Below are positions 24,546 to 32,654 of a DNA stretch of 33,582 nucleotides, in pieces. The stretch is taken from assembly GCA_014802345.1 (NCBI GenBank), contig JAAVCM010000013.1:38240-71821 (forward strand). The letters run 5' to 3'. The notes below the pieces were generated by a model, which did not search any database, was not told where the DNA came from, and saw only the letters and a program-made list of their open reading frames with translations. Position numbers and translations under genes: made by a program. Position 1 is the first letter of the stretch. Every line of letters starts with the position of its first letter. Origin of the DNA: Bacteroides sp. (GTDB lineage Bacteria; Bacteroidota; Bacteroidia; Bacteroidales; Muribaculaceae).

Positions 24546-25763
24546 ATGCGCAAGTTTAATGTACTGATGATAATGCTCCTCGTACTGCTGACAGGTTGCG
24601 GCAACGATGAGGAATTTGTGATTGACTGCAACATCCGCGGGCTTGGCTCGGAGGGTGTCGAGATGACATATATCAACCGCGGTGTCCAGCGGGCGGTCTT
24701 CCATCCGGTCGACGGCAAGGTGACGCTGCGCGGCTCGTCGGCCGAGCCGGTTCTCGTCGAGGTCTCCACCTCCGACGGCCGACCGCTTTTCACCTGCATC
24801 GCTGCCAACGGCGACGAACTCGACGTGAAAATGGATACGGACACTCCCGGCAAGATTGAAATCAAAGGCAACGACGCGTCACGCGACTACTCGCGCTTCA
24901 TCTCCGCCAACGACTCGCTCCTGCGAAGCGGGGATGTCGCTGCCGTCAATCGTCTTGTGGCAGAGGAGGTGCGCAGTCACCCCGACCGTATCTCATCGGC
25001 CGCCATACTTGTGACCTGCTTCAATGCCAGAGGCTATGAACTTGAAGCCGATTCGCTCGTCAACGTGCTGAAAGCTGACGCGCGCCCCTCGGGTGTGGTC
25101 GGTGCTTTCCCGGGCAAGGTCGGCGAACAGGTTTCGGCCGATGCCCGCGGTCCCGTCAAGGCAATCACCGTCTACTGCGGGCATCAGAATGACCGCGACA
25201 CCGTAATCCGCTACTGGCCGTCAAGCCAGAGCTACACACTCATCGCCGTCACCGGGCGCAACAAGGGCGACAGCGTCCGTAAAGTCCTGCGCACGCTGAC
25301 CGACAGCCTTCATCAGCGTCGTTTCAAGGCGCTTGAACTCTGCGTGATGGCCGACAGCGTCGCGTGGGAACTCTCCATCCGCCGCGACAGCGCGAAGTGG
25401 ATGCAGGGCTGGCTCCCGGGCAGTGTGGCAAATCCTGCGATAAGGAATTTGCAGATTCCCTCCGTGCCGTTCTTCATCGTGGCCGACAGTATGGGGCGGC
25501 AGGTTTACCGAGGTCACTCGGTGACAGCCGCCGACGACAGTATCCGCCATCGTCTGAGCCGCTTCCTGAAGAAAAATGACAGCAAAAAGGAGGATGAAAC
25601 CGACACGAAGGCTACCAGAACCGACAGCAGGGAAAAGGATGACAAGAAGGTCACCACCGCACCGGCCTCCGCTCCCGCGAAAACCACACAGAAACGTCTT
25701 CCCTCCAGGCAGCTTGCCAAGCCAAAGGACGCAGAAATCATGAAAAGTGCCGATAGCCGATGA
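24546..25763 (+). CDS. DUF4369 lipoprotein with thioredoxin-like domain and charged tail
   Basis: 405 residues. The N-terminus MRKFNVLMIMLLVLLTGCGND is a lipoprotein signal with lipobox LLTGC. Residues about 25-110 match the DUF4369 pattern (FVIDCNIRGLGSEGVEMTYI, HPVDGKVTLRG) found ahead of thioredoxin-like domains in Bacteroidetes. Residues about 180-340 look thioredoxin-like, with a cis-Pro loop IPSVPFFIVADSMGRQVYRG, but the CxxC is missing. The last 65 residues are a Lys/Asp/Thr-rich, probably disordered tail. It is likely anchored in the envelope facing the periplasm; without the active-site cysteines a redox role is doubtful. Confidence 0.75.
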   Translation: MRKFNVLMIMLLVLLTGCGNDEEFVIDCNIRGLGSEGVEMTYINRGVQRAVFHPVDGKVTLRGSSAEPVLVEVSTSDGRPLFTCIAANGDELDVKMDTDTPGKIEIKGNDASRDYSRFISANDSLLRSGDVAAVNRLVAEEVRSHPDRISSAAILVTCFNARGYELEADSLVNVLKADARPSGVVGAFPGKVGEQVSADARGPVKAITVYCGHQNDRDTVIRYWPSSQSYTLIAVTGRNKGDSVRKVLRTLTDSLHQRRFKALELCVMADSVAWELSIRRDSAKWMQGWLPGSVANPAIRNLQIPSVPFFIVADSMGRQVYRGHSVTAADDSIRHRLSRFLKKNDSKKEDETDTKATRTDSREKDDKKVTTAPASAPAKTTQKRLPSRQLAKPKDAEIMKSADSR

Positions 25764-25911
25764 CCTGACCGCCGTAGAGGGGGAAGGCCGAAGGAGGTAA
25801 AACAATAAGAGAAGGATTTTTGCGTTTATATGTAAGCGACCGTCAGGGGATAGCATCAAAAGAGCGTTCTCCCCGCGGCCCGACGTTTCCTTCAATAAAA
25901 TGACAGACGCT

Positions 25912-27315
25912 ATGAATTCACTCCTCCGTATATGCTTTTCGATGATTCTCCTCTCAGCCCTCGTCGGCTGCATCGAGGACGGCATTGACAACTCCCCTTC
26001 CGCCCAGCCGGAATTTTCAGTCGATACCCTCAGTCTCGGCGTAGTCTTCACCGACCAGCCTACCCCGACGAGCCGTTTCATGGTCTATAACCGCCACGAC
26101 AAAATCATCAGCATCTCCAACATCTCGCTCCGCAATGCCGACGGCGCTTTCCGCATCAATGTCGACGGATTTGCGGGAACGAGCTTTCAGAATGTCGAAA
26201 TTCGCCCCAACGACTCCATCTATGTCTTCGTCGAAGCCACCCTGCGCCGCAATGGTGTTCCCGCCCTCACGGAGTTCAGTGACATCCTTGACTTTACGAC
26301 CAACGGCGTGACCCGCAGTGTGGTTCTCGCTGCCGCCGGACAGGATGTGGAGCGTCTTCACGGACTCATCGTCGAATCCGACACGCATCTTGACCCGACA
26401 TATCCCTACCAGATTTTCGACTCCCTCGTCGTCGAGCGCGGAGCTACACTGACCATTCCCGCCGGGACTACAATGCACTTCCACGACGGTGCCGTCATGC
26501 GCGTGCGCGGCTCACTCGTCACCGAGGGGACGCCCGAAAAACCTGTCAACATGACCGGCGACCGTACCGGCAACGTCATCACCGACATCTCCTTCGACCT
26601 CATGGCCTCCCAGTGGCGCGGTCTGCACTTCGCTCCTGAGAGCCGTGGCAACCGTCTGAGCCACACCATCGTGCGCAACACCGTCAGCGGTGTCCTCGCC
26701 GATTCCCTTTCAGAAGTTTCTTTCCTAAACTGCCGTCTGCGCAACAGCGCGGGCTATTCGCTCGAATCACGCTATGCCGACCTACGCCTGACCGGATGTG
26801 AGGTGGCTGAGGCAGCCGAAGGGGTGCTCGCCGTCACAGGGGGCAAAGCTACCGTGAGCAACTGCACTTTCGCCAACTACTATCTCTTTTCAGCCCTGCG
26901 CGGTGCTTCCGTCCAACTCTATCATCTCGACGCAGAGAACAACGATGGTTCGGGTCTCCCGCTGCTCCAAGCGACGTTCAACAACTGTATTTTCTACGGC
27001 AACGGAACAGATTTCTCCCCCGGTGACCTCTCGGGCAGCAACGTGACTGTCCAACGTTCACTCCTGAAAAGCAACGGCAGCGACGATTCAAACTTCATCG
27101 ACTGCCTCTGGGGGGCTGACCCGCTCTACTACACCGTGCGCTCGGACTACTATTTCGACTACCGTCTCCAGCCCGGCTCACCGGCAATCGCCGCAGGCTA
27201 CTCTCCCCTCGTCCCCGCCGAAGGTGCAAGGGACTTCTATGGTGTCGAGCGCGGCGCCACCCCCAACCTCGGTGCATATCAGGCAGAACTCCAATCCGAT
27301 GGCCTGACATTCTGA
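25912..27315 (+). CDS. Lipoprotein with right-handed beta-helix domain
   Basis: 467 residues. The start at MNSLLRICFSMILLSALVGC gives a lipoprotein signal (lipobox LVGC); another ATG 12 nt upstream is possible. An Ig-like domain (about 30-150; FMVYNRHDKIISISNISLRN) is followed by a parallel beta-helix (about 160-430) with repeated short strands: GATLTIPAGTTMHFHDGA, SEVSFLNCRLRNS, ADLRLTGCEV, GKATVSNCTFANY, ATFNNCIFYGNG. It ends in YRLQPGSPAIAAGY...LGAYQ, the usual last coil of such surface proteins. The fold is shared with pectate lyases, but no lyase active-site motif was seen. It is probably surface-exposed with unknown ligand. It converges with the TonB-type receptor gene. Confidence 0.8.
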   Translation: MNSLLRICFSMILLSALVGCIEDGIDNSPSAQPEFSVDTLSLGVVFTDQPTPTSRFMVYNRHDKIISISNISLRNADGAFRINVDGFAGTSFQNVEIRPNDSIYVFVEATLRRNGVPALTEFSDILDFTTNGVTRSVVLAAAGQDVERLHGLIVESDTHLDPTYPYQIFDSLVVERGATLTIPAGTTMHFHDGAVMRVRGSLVTEGTPEKPVNMTGDRTGNVITDISFDLMASQWRGLHFAPESRGNRLSHTIVRNTVSGVLADSLSEVSFLNCRLRNSAGYSLESRYADLRLTGCEVAEAAEGVLAVTGGKATVSNCTFANYYLFSALRGASVQLYHLDAENNDGSGLPLLQATFNNCIFYGNGTDFSPGDLSGSNVTVQRSLLKSNGSDDSNFIDCLWGADPLYYTVRSDYYFDYRLQPGSPAIAAGYSPLVPAEGARDFYGVERGATPNLGAYQAELQSDGLTF

Positions 27316-27338
27316 GTCAGTCGCGCAACTATATCAGA

Positions 27339-27384
27339 TGTAGGGACGCGATAGCTATGTAGGGACGCGCCGTGGCGCGTATGC
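27339..27384. repeat. Partial REP-like element, copy C
   Basis: A truncated TGTAGGGACGCG (27339-27350) is followed by a full left end (about 27358-27384, TAGGGACGCGCCGTGGCGCG then TATGCC) and a short piece of interior like that of copy D. No right end exists. It lies between convergent genes. Confidence 0.85.
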
Positions 27385-27413
27385 CGTATGAAATAGTTAT
27401 AACAACATGTAGG

Positions 27414-30053
27414 TCAGAAGGTGTATTTTACTGAGGCGAGAAATTCTATCGGACGTAGGGTGAAGGAGTAGCTGTAAATGTCCGAATCTGAAAAATAGCT
27501 ATAAGCATAGCTGCGGCAATTGGTGAGGTTTTTTCCGCTGAATTCGATGTCGAAATGTCCTTTATGCCACCTCACTCCTGCCCCGAGGAAGAAACTCTCC
27601 TTTGTGCCGTCAGTTCCTATCGTCGCCCTGTTCCAGTAGAGCTGCGAATAGATTTCAAGTGAATGAATCGGATGGACTGACAGCGCCCCCTGTGCCGTGA
27701 GGTCATCCATGTCGCTTCGCATACCAAGGGCATCGATTTTCTGCACCGATGTGCGATACCAAGCGTTGACCGACAGATCTACCGCCCCATTGAACGGGGT
27801 GCTGCTCACCGCGCCGTGGAGCGCATAGGCGGTATTGCCGACACGATAGGGATTCTGCTGGCGGAGTATCTTGCGGCGCATCGACGTGACATTACCGTCA
27901 AGCGTGAAGGTGGTATGCCATGCGCGCATATTCTTCGATATGATGAGGGCCGCGGTGAACATATCGCTGCGGTTACGGCGGCTCTCGACTGATGAGGCAA
28001 CTTCATCGGCAGTCACATTGCTCCCGCTGATGCGGTTGTTATGCCCGAAGCGGTAGAGTCCGTTAAAGGTGACGAAAAAAGCCTTTATCGGGTCGCGGAA
28101 AAACAGATTGGTACCCGCGCTGTAATTTTCCGTGCTGTTCAGCGTGCCGGAGCCGAAAGTGGTGCGCTGGCGATAGGTGAGATAGACCGGATTGGTGATA
28201 TAGTCCGTAATACCGCCGAGCCGAGTGGTACGCGCGAGAGTCATTGAGCCACGGAACTTCGCCGTCAGTCTGAAATTGACCACTGTCCTCACCCCGATAT
28301 CAGTTTTGTCGACGGGATACCTTCTGTCGGTCAGTCTGTCAGTGAACCTCATTGAAGTCAGCGTGACCGGCAAAAGCACCTTGACGTTGAAACGCACGTC
28401 GGGCTTATAGGTGTACTGCGGCTCGATGACTGTCTGCAAGTCGTAGCCACGGACATCGTTGGCAGCCGAAGCATTTCCAGTAGTGAACTCGGACTTAAAT
28501 TTATCATACGCGGACTCGAAGCGAAGATTGACCCCGAGCGTTGAAACCCCGCTCAACATCCAGGAATAGCCCACTTTTTCGGCGGTTGTGAACGACAGCG
28601 CGCCTCCTCGTTGCGCAAGCATGGTCGCCACGCCGTCGGTCGCGCTTATACGGCTCACCGGGGTATTGACCACCGCGATATCGGAACTGAACGACACCAC
28701 CTGTCTGCCGATCCGCAGTGTCACGTCGAGAGCGTTGGTAAAATTATAGTCATCCGTGCGCGACATCTGTGCGACATCCCCTGAGTTGAAAATCGAATAT
28801 CCGTTATCGGCGAAGCTACCGCGAAATGAGAACTTATCGGCAACGAAATGTGCCGGGGCATTTTCCTCTATTTTCATGCTGAACTTCGCCTCCCGCGAGT
28901 GTGGATTGCTCTCTACCCTCTCATGGAAACCAATCGCGGGATCCTCGCCGTTGCTGTAAGTAATGGACTCGGAATTGGCAGCGCGGTTGTCCTCATCTGT
29001 GTAGTCGGCTGTAAAATTGAGCTTGCCGTATTCCCCTACCTTGCTTATGGTGTTGACAGAAGCGGTGACAGACCTATTGTCGAAATATCTGTCAGATGGG
29101 ATTTTCGGATTCCCGAAAGGCATCTCGGCGTAGAGGTCACTGGCAGCCGATGTCTCGTCGCCGCGCTCCGGGAGAAGCGACTTAGTCTCATTGCGGTAGG
29201 GAGTCCCCCAGTTATTTCCCTTAGCCGTGACAAGCACCTGCATCGACGGAGCAATGAACATCCCGAAACCCTCGCCGAGCCATTTCGTCGCGCCGTCATC
29301 GTCCCATCCGATTCCCCCTTTGATATTGCCTATTGGCTTCAGCATACTTTTACGCTTCATCTTGAGATTGATTGCAGCACGGTTGGAGAAGTCCACGTCT
29401 TTCAGCACCTGCTTCGGCTGATGGTTCTCGTAGACATCGACCGCAAGTATATCGTCGGGCGAGATGTTGCGCGTGGCAATCGTGTAGCGACCCGACACTA
29501 CGTCGAGACCCTCGATGTAGAAGCGGTTGATTCTTTCACCGTTATAGGATATTGCCCCCTTCTCATCAACATCCACGCCGGGGAGCTTCTTGATGACATC
29601 CTCAATGTTGCGGTCGGCCTTGCTGCGGAACGAAGCGACGTCGTAGGTCAGCGTGTCGCCGTGGCTCTTGATTGGCGGTACTTTCACCACCACCTCTTTC
29701 AGTTCGAGCGGTGCATCGGCAAGCGTCACCGTCATCCCATCTTTCATCGCGGCTGGCGTGAATGTCTGTGGCGAGAAACCGAGAAATGCGAATGTAACCG
29801 TCCAGTCAGCTCCGGGTGTCCCGGAGAACCGAAGCGTGAAGCTGCCCCCGCCGTTGGTCGAGCAGAACGCTACGGTCTTTTCCACCTTATCAGCCATTTT
29901 CACGACGACTCCCGCCAGAGGCTCACCGGAAGTATCTACGACACGTCCGCTGACCTTCCACGGCTCAGCAGCCGAAACCGCCTCCACAGACAGCAGGACC
30001 GTCAGCATCAAGGCAAACGCCCGCATCAGAAATCTCATCGCTCTACCTTTCAT
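27414..30053 (-). CDS. TonB-dependent receptor-like outer membrane protein with CarboxypepD_reg domain
   Basis: About 879 residues. MKGRAMRFLMRAFALML is the chosen start (ATGs 15 nt up- or downstream are possible); the signal peptide ends near VSAAEP. Residues about 25-110 form a carboxypeptidase-regulatory-like domain (WKVSGRVVDTSGEPLAGVVV). A short plug-like region follows (DIEDVIKKLPGVDVDEKG written here by its core VIKKLPGVDVDEKG; RFYIEGLDV; YTIATRNISPDDILAVDVYE). The rest is a large beta-barrel ending in the aromatic strand PIEFLASVKYTF. This subclass is often found beside GLPGLI genes, and three lie upstream here on the same strand. It probably receives or exports something together with them; the substrate is unknown. 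A 458-codon antisense frame overlaps it but has no family features. Confidence 0.88.
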   Translation of the reverse strand: MKGRAMRFLMRAFALMLTVLLSVEAVSAAEPWKVSGRVVDTSGEPLAGVVVKMADKVEKTVAFCSTNGGGSFTLRFSGTPGADWTVTFAFLGFSPQTFTPAAMKDGMTVTLADAPLELKEVVVKVPPIKSHGDTLTYDVASFRSKADRNIEDVIKKLPGVDVDEKGAISYNGERINRFYIEGLDVVSGRYTIATRNISPDDILAVDVYENHQPKQVLKDVDFSNRAAINLKMKRKSMLKPIGNIKGGIGWDDDGATKWLGEGFGMFIAPSMQVLVTAKGNNWGTPYRNETKSLLPERGDETSAASDLYAEMPFGNPKIPSDRYFDNRSVTASVNTISKVGEYGKLNFTADYTDEDNRAANSESITYSNGEDPAIGFHERVESNPHSREAKFSMKIEENAPAHFVADKFSFRGSFADNGYSIFNSGDVAQMSRTDDYNFTNALDVTLRIGRQVVSFSSDIAVVNTPVSRISATDGVATMLAQRGGALSFTTAEKVGYSWMLSGVSTLGVNLRFESAYDKFKSEFTTGNASAANDVRGYDLQTVIEPQYTYKPDVRFNVKVLLPVTLTSMRFTDRLTDRRYPVDKTDIGVRTVVNFRLTAKFRGSMTLARTTRLGGITDYITNPVYLTYRQRTTFGSGTLNSTENYSAGTNLFFRDPIKAFFVTFNGLYRFGHNNRISGSNVTADEVASSVESRRNRSDMFTAALIISKNMRAWHTTFTLDGNVTSMRRKILRQQNPYRVGNTAYALHGAVSSTPFNGAVDLSVNAWYRTSVQKIDALGMRSDMDDLTAQGALSVHPIHSLEIYSQLYWNRATIGTDGTKESFFLGAGVRWHKGHFDIEFSGKNLTNCRSYAYSYFSDSDIYSYSFTLRPIEFLASVKYTF

Positions 30054-30090
30054 ATTCAAATCAATCATTTGGGCTACAACAACAGGCTTT

Positions 30091-30187
30091 TAGGGACGCG
30101 CCGTGGCGCCGTATACAATTTAGATTTTTCAATCCACCTTGTAGTGACACGCCGTAGCGCCGTATACAATTTAGATTTTTCAGTCTA
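30091..30187. repeat. Tandem 51-bp units with variant REP core
   Basis: Two direct copies begin at about 30091 and 30142, with element D continuing the same 51-bp period at 30193. Each holds a REP-like core variant ending GGCGCC or AGCGCC and the string GTATACAATTTAGATTTTTC. The array sits between the start of the TonB-type receptor gene and element D, in its presumed promoter or leader region. Confidence 0.8.
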
Positions 30188-30326
30188 CTTTGTAGGGACG
30201 CGCCGTGGCGCGTATGCCGTATGAAATAGTGCATAGTTTAGGTTTTTTATAGTGTATAGCTTTGGATTTTATTGTATCATCTATGTTTTTTATTCGGCAT
30301 ACGCGCCACGGCGCGTCCCTACAAAG
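30188..30326. repeat. Palindromic BIME/MITE-like element, copy D
   Basis: 31-bp perfect terminal inverted repeats 30188-30218 and 30296-30326, each with a REP-like hairpin. The interior 30219-30295 contains two 22/23-bp tandem units of the type ATAGTGTATAGCTTAGG plus T-run. It ends 5 bp before the stop codon of the first GLPGLI gene. Confidence 0.93.
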
Positions 30327-30331
30327 CACCC

Positions 30332-31222
30332 TCAATCTTTCTCAACAGGATTATAAAACAGCCGGCGTTTTTTACCTTTCAGGGTTGAAGAGCCGTCAAG
30401 ATTAGTCGGAGCAAGCGACGAACCGGACATAAAGCCCCTGACATCGCTCTTGTATTCCTCCATCATCTTGTTAAACTTTTTGCGATCTGTCTTTATAAAG
30501 TCGGAGTCACGATAACCAAACGGTTTGGCACTCTCGCGTAGTTGAATCGCCTCAATGATATGCTCTTTCTTGTCGTCCTCAACTTTGAGTATGAACCCCG
30601 GCAACCCGCAGAACTTCAAAGGGCCATCGTCAATCGTTAGGTCGGGAGCATACCACACTGTCCAGTCACGTCCTCTTAAATGCGCGATGGCTTTCAGACA
30701 ATCGTGACCACATACCTCCTCTTTCTCATCGGTTAATACCCAGTCAATATGCGGAATAGGCTCGTCGTAGTAATACTTATCCTCCAAAATATTGTCATAG
30801 GACTTGAGTAGACCTTCCTTGCGGTCCTTTATCTGCTCTGTGAGGTCTCCTCCTCCATATTGTTTTGAAATCTTCATATATTCCCCGAATGTAATGCCAT
30901 TGGAATAGCTATCCACCACGGAATCACGCTGATATGTCCCATAAAGGCTATAGCGCGAAGCCTTAGGGCCGACTTCAAGAATTTCGTTGGTAATCTTGGT
31001 TTTATCCTTAACAGGGTCATAAATTATATGCTCATAAACACACTCGATAAAACTCGTATCAACGACAATAAATGGTTGGATACTGACAGGTTTATTCGCC
31101 GCCGGTCCCGTTACGATACCGTCCGCCATTGAAATTGTAGTAATTTCTCCTCCATCAGTCTGGGCGGAAATAGTGCAGAACGAAGTAGCCACAAGCAGCA
31201 ATGCAATGAACATAGTCTTCAT
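30332..31222 (-). CDS. GLPGLI family protein 1
   Basis: 296 residues. The ATG that starts MKTMFIALLLVATSF is chosen; an upstream in-frame TTG lies within the leader. The signal peptide ends near TISAQ. The family name motif is present as FCGLPGFILKVEDD (about residue 205), with the preceding CGHDCLKAIAHLRGRDWTVWYAPDL pattern, quoted by its core GRDWTVWYAPDL, and the ending RLFYNPVEKD. GLPGLI proteins are Bacteroidetes exported proteins of unknown function, often next to CarboxypepD_reg/TonB receptors, as here. It is the most divergent of the three tandem copies and the closest to the receptor gene. Confidence 0.9.
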   Translation of the reverse strand: MKTMFIALLLVATSFCTISAQTDGGEITTISMADGIVTGPAANKPVSIQPFIVVDTSFIECVYEHIIYDPVKDKTKITNEILEVGPKASRYSLYGTYQRDSVVDSYSNGITFGEYMKISKQYGGGDLTEQIKDRKEGLLKSYDNILEDKYYYDEPIPHIDWVLTDEKEEVCGHDCLKAIAHLRGRDWTVWYAPDLTIDDGPLKFCGLPGFILKVEDDKKEHIIEAIQLRESAKPFGYRDSDFIKTDRKKFNKMMEEYKSDVRGFMSGSSLAPTNLDGSSTLKGKKRRLFYNPVEKD

Positions 31223-31252
31223 AACCGTAATGATTTTTAATTTAAGGTAGCA

Positions 31253-31284
31253 CAAATATATGGATTAGTCATTAAAACAACAAA
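31253..31284 (-). promoter_or_regulatory. Promoter of GLPGLI gene 1
   Basis: Minus strand TTTG (31281-31284), 20 nt, TATATTTG (31253-31260); both elements fit the Bacteroidetes consensus. The leader is about 25 nt. Confidence 0.8.
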
Positions 31285-31348
31285 TTTAGTGAATAAATAT
31301 ATTAGTTATTTTTACCAACGAATATTATTCTAAGACATACCTGTCTGG

Positions 31349-31465
31349 TTTGTAGGAACGCGCCGTGGCGCGTATGCCTGATGAAATAGTACATAGTTTA
31401 AGATTTTAATTGGCATAGGCATTATGATTTTCATCCGGCATATGCGCCACGGCGCGTCCCTACAA
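31349..31465. repeat. Palindromic BIME/MITE-like element, copy E
   Basis: Left end 31349-31378 and right end 31437-31465 are inverted copies with two differences (GGAAC for GGGAC; TATGCGCC for TACGCGCC). The interior (31379-31436) is a shortened, degenerate relative of copy D in the same orientation, starting with ATGAAATAGT. It lies between GLPGLI genes 2 and 1. Confidence 0.9.
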
Positions 31466-31501
31466 CCCGGATTTTTTTGGATTTTGCAAAAGGACGAAAA
31501 T

Positions 31502-32362
31502 CTATAAATCCTTCTCGACCGGATTATAGAACACACGGCGTTTGCCGGTTATTAGTGGTGAGCCGTCAGGATTCGTCGGGGCAAGTGGAGAGTTATTGAG
31601 AACCGATCCCATATCCATTTTATAATTAAGAAGCATCTTATTGAATGGCTTTCGGTCGGTAGAGAACTGTGACGACCGGACACGATGTCCAAAATCTTTG
31701 TCACTCCTCCTTATCTGCATTGCCTCAAAGATATGTTCCTTGTCAGAATCCTCTATTTTCAGTATCAATCCCGGAAGGCCGCCAAATTTCAATGGCCCAT
31801 TATCAACTGGTATGTCCTCCGCATACCATGCATTCCACGTCCGACCCCTGAAATCGGCAATAGCTTTCTTGCATTTATAACCACAGATTTCATCAGTTTC
31901 ATCTGTAAACTGCCAATAAAATGAAGGAATAGATTCGTTATAGACATAATGATCTCCTGCGATAGACTCATAATGACTCAGCTTCCCTTCATCAAAATAT
32001 TTAAGTGTCTCGGTTGTAGATGTCCGACCTATTTTTTGTGTCAGCTTATAAAAGTCAGCTACTGTAAGCCCATTAGGATAATCCACCACAATGATTGAGT
32101 CGCGGATATACCAATTGTAGTTGCTGTATCTGCTCGCTTTGCGACCAATTTCTAAAATTTCATCAACAATCTCTGTCTTATCAAAAAACGGATCATAGAT
32201 GCAATGCTCATAGACACACTCCATAAAGCTCGTGTCTACTGTCTGACACTTGCCGAGACGTGCGGGACGCGTATCTTTTGACCTATCATAGAAAGTAATT
32301 TGGGCGGAAACACTCCCGAACGAAGCAGCCACAAGCAGCAATGCAATGAACATAGTCTTCAT
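31502..32362 (-). CDS. GLPGLI family protein 2
   Basis: 286 residues, signal peptide MKTMFIALLLVAASFGSVSA. The signature is FGGLPGLILKIEDS, preceded by DEICGYKCKKAIADFRGRTW and WYAEDIPVDNGPLKF. It ends RVFYNPVEKDL. It is closely related to copy 3 over most of its length (for example an identical block of PARLGKCQTVDTSFMECVYE). Its C-terminal part (SPLAPTNPDG) instead resembles copy 1. It has its own promoter. Exported; function unknown. Confidence 0.9.
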   Translation of the reverse strand: MKTMFIALLLVAASFGSVSAQITFYDRSKDTRPARLGKCQTVDTSFMECVYEHCIYDPFFDKTEIVDEILEIGRKASRYSNYNWYIRDSIIVVDYPNGLTVADFYKLTQKIGRTSTTETLKYFDEGKLSHYESIAGDHYVYNESIPSFYWQFTDETDEICGYKCKKAIADFRGRTWNAWYAEDIPVDNGPLKFGGLPGLILKIEDSDKEHIFEAMQIRRSDKDFGHRVRSSQFSTDRKPFNKMLLNYKMDMGSVLNNSPLAPTNPDGSPLITGKRRVFYNPVEKDL

Positions 32363-32392
32363 AACCGTAATGATTTTTAATTTAAGGTAGCA

Positions 32393-32424
32393 CAAATATA
32401 TGGATTAGTAATTAAAGTAACAAA
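32393..32424 (-). promoter_or_regulatory. Promoter of GLPGLI gene 2
   Basis: Minus strand TTTG (32421-32424), 20 nt, TATATTTG (32393-32400). Nearly identical to the promoter of gene 1, including the leader. Confidence 0.8.
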
Positions 32425-32487
32425 TTTAGTGAATAAAATATTAGTTATTTTTACCAACGAATATTATTTTAAGACATACCTGTCTGG

Positions 32488-32648
32488 TTTGTAGGGACGC
32501 GCCGTGGCGCGTATGCCGAATAAAAAACATAGACGATACAATAAAAATCCTAAACTATACACTATAAAAAACCTAAGCTATACACTATAAAAAACCTAAG
32601 CTATACACTATTTCATTCGGCATACGCGCCACGGCGCGTCCCTACAAA
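32488..32648. repeat. Palindromic BIME/MITE-like element, copy F
   Basis: Ends 32488-32517 and 32619-32648 are perfect inverted repeats with REP-like hairpins. The interior 32518-32618 is the reverse complement of copy D's interior and contains three 23-bp units where D has two. It ends 6 bp before the stop codon of GLPGLI gene 3. Confidence 0.93.
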
Positions 32649-32654
32649 GCGCCC

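Noticed and set aside
28848-30224. Long antisense reading frame of 458 codons on the plus strand
   Set aside because: It lies opposite the TonB-type receptor gene and runs through the tandem repeats. It shows no domain, signal peptide or ribosome site, and GC-rich genes often leave open antisense frames.
31222-31255. Upstream TTG start for the GLPGLI genes
   Set aside because: It would place the start within the promoter -7 region and add a non-signal extension; the ATG before KTMFIALLL gives a normal signal peptide.
30219-32618. Invertible promoter of the phase-variation type inside D and F
   Set aside because: No TAnnTTTG with a correctly spaced TTTG was found in either orientation of the interior, and the GLPGLI genes have their own fixed promoters.
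5791-32648. CRISPR array
   Set aside because: The repeated units are inverted pairs scattered between genes, with variable spacing and related interiors, not regularly spaced direct repeats with unique spacers; no cas genes are present.
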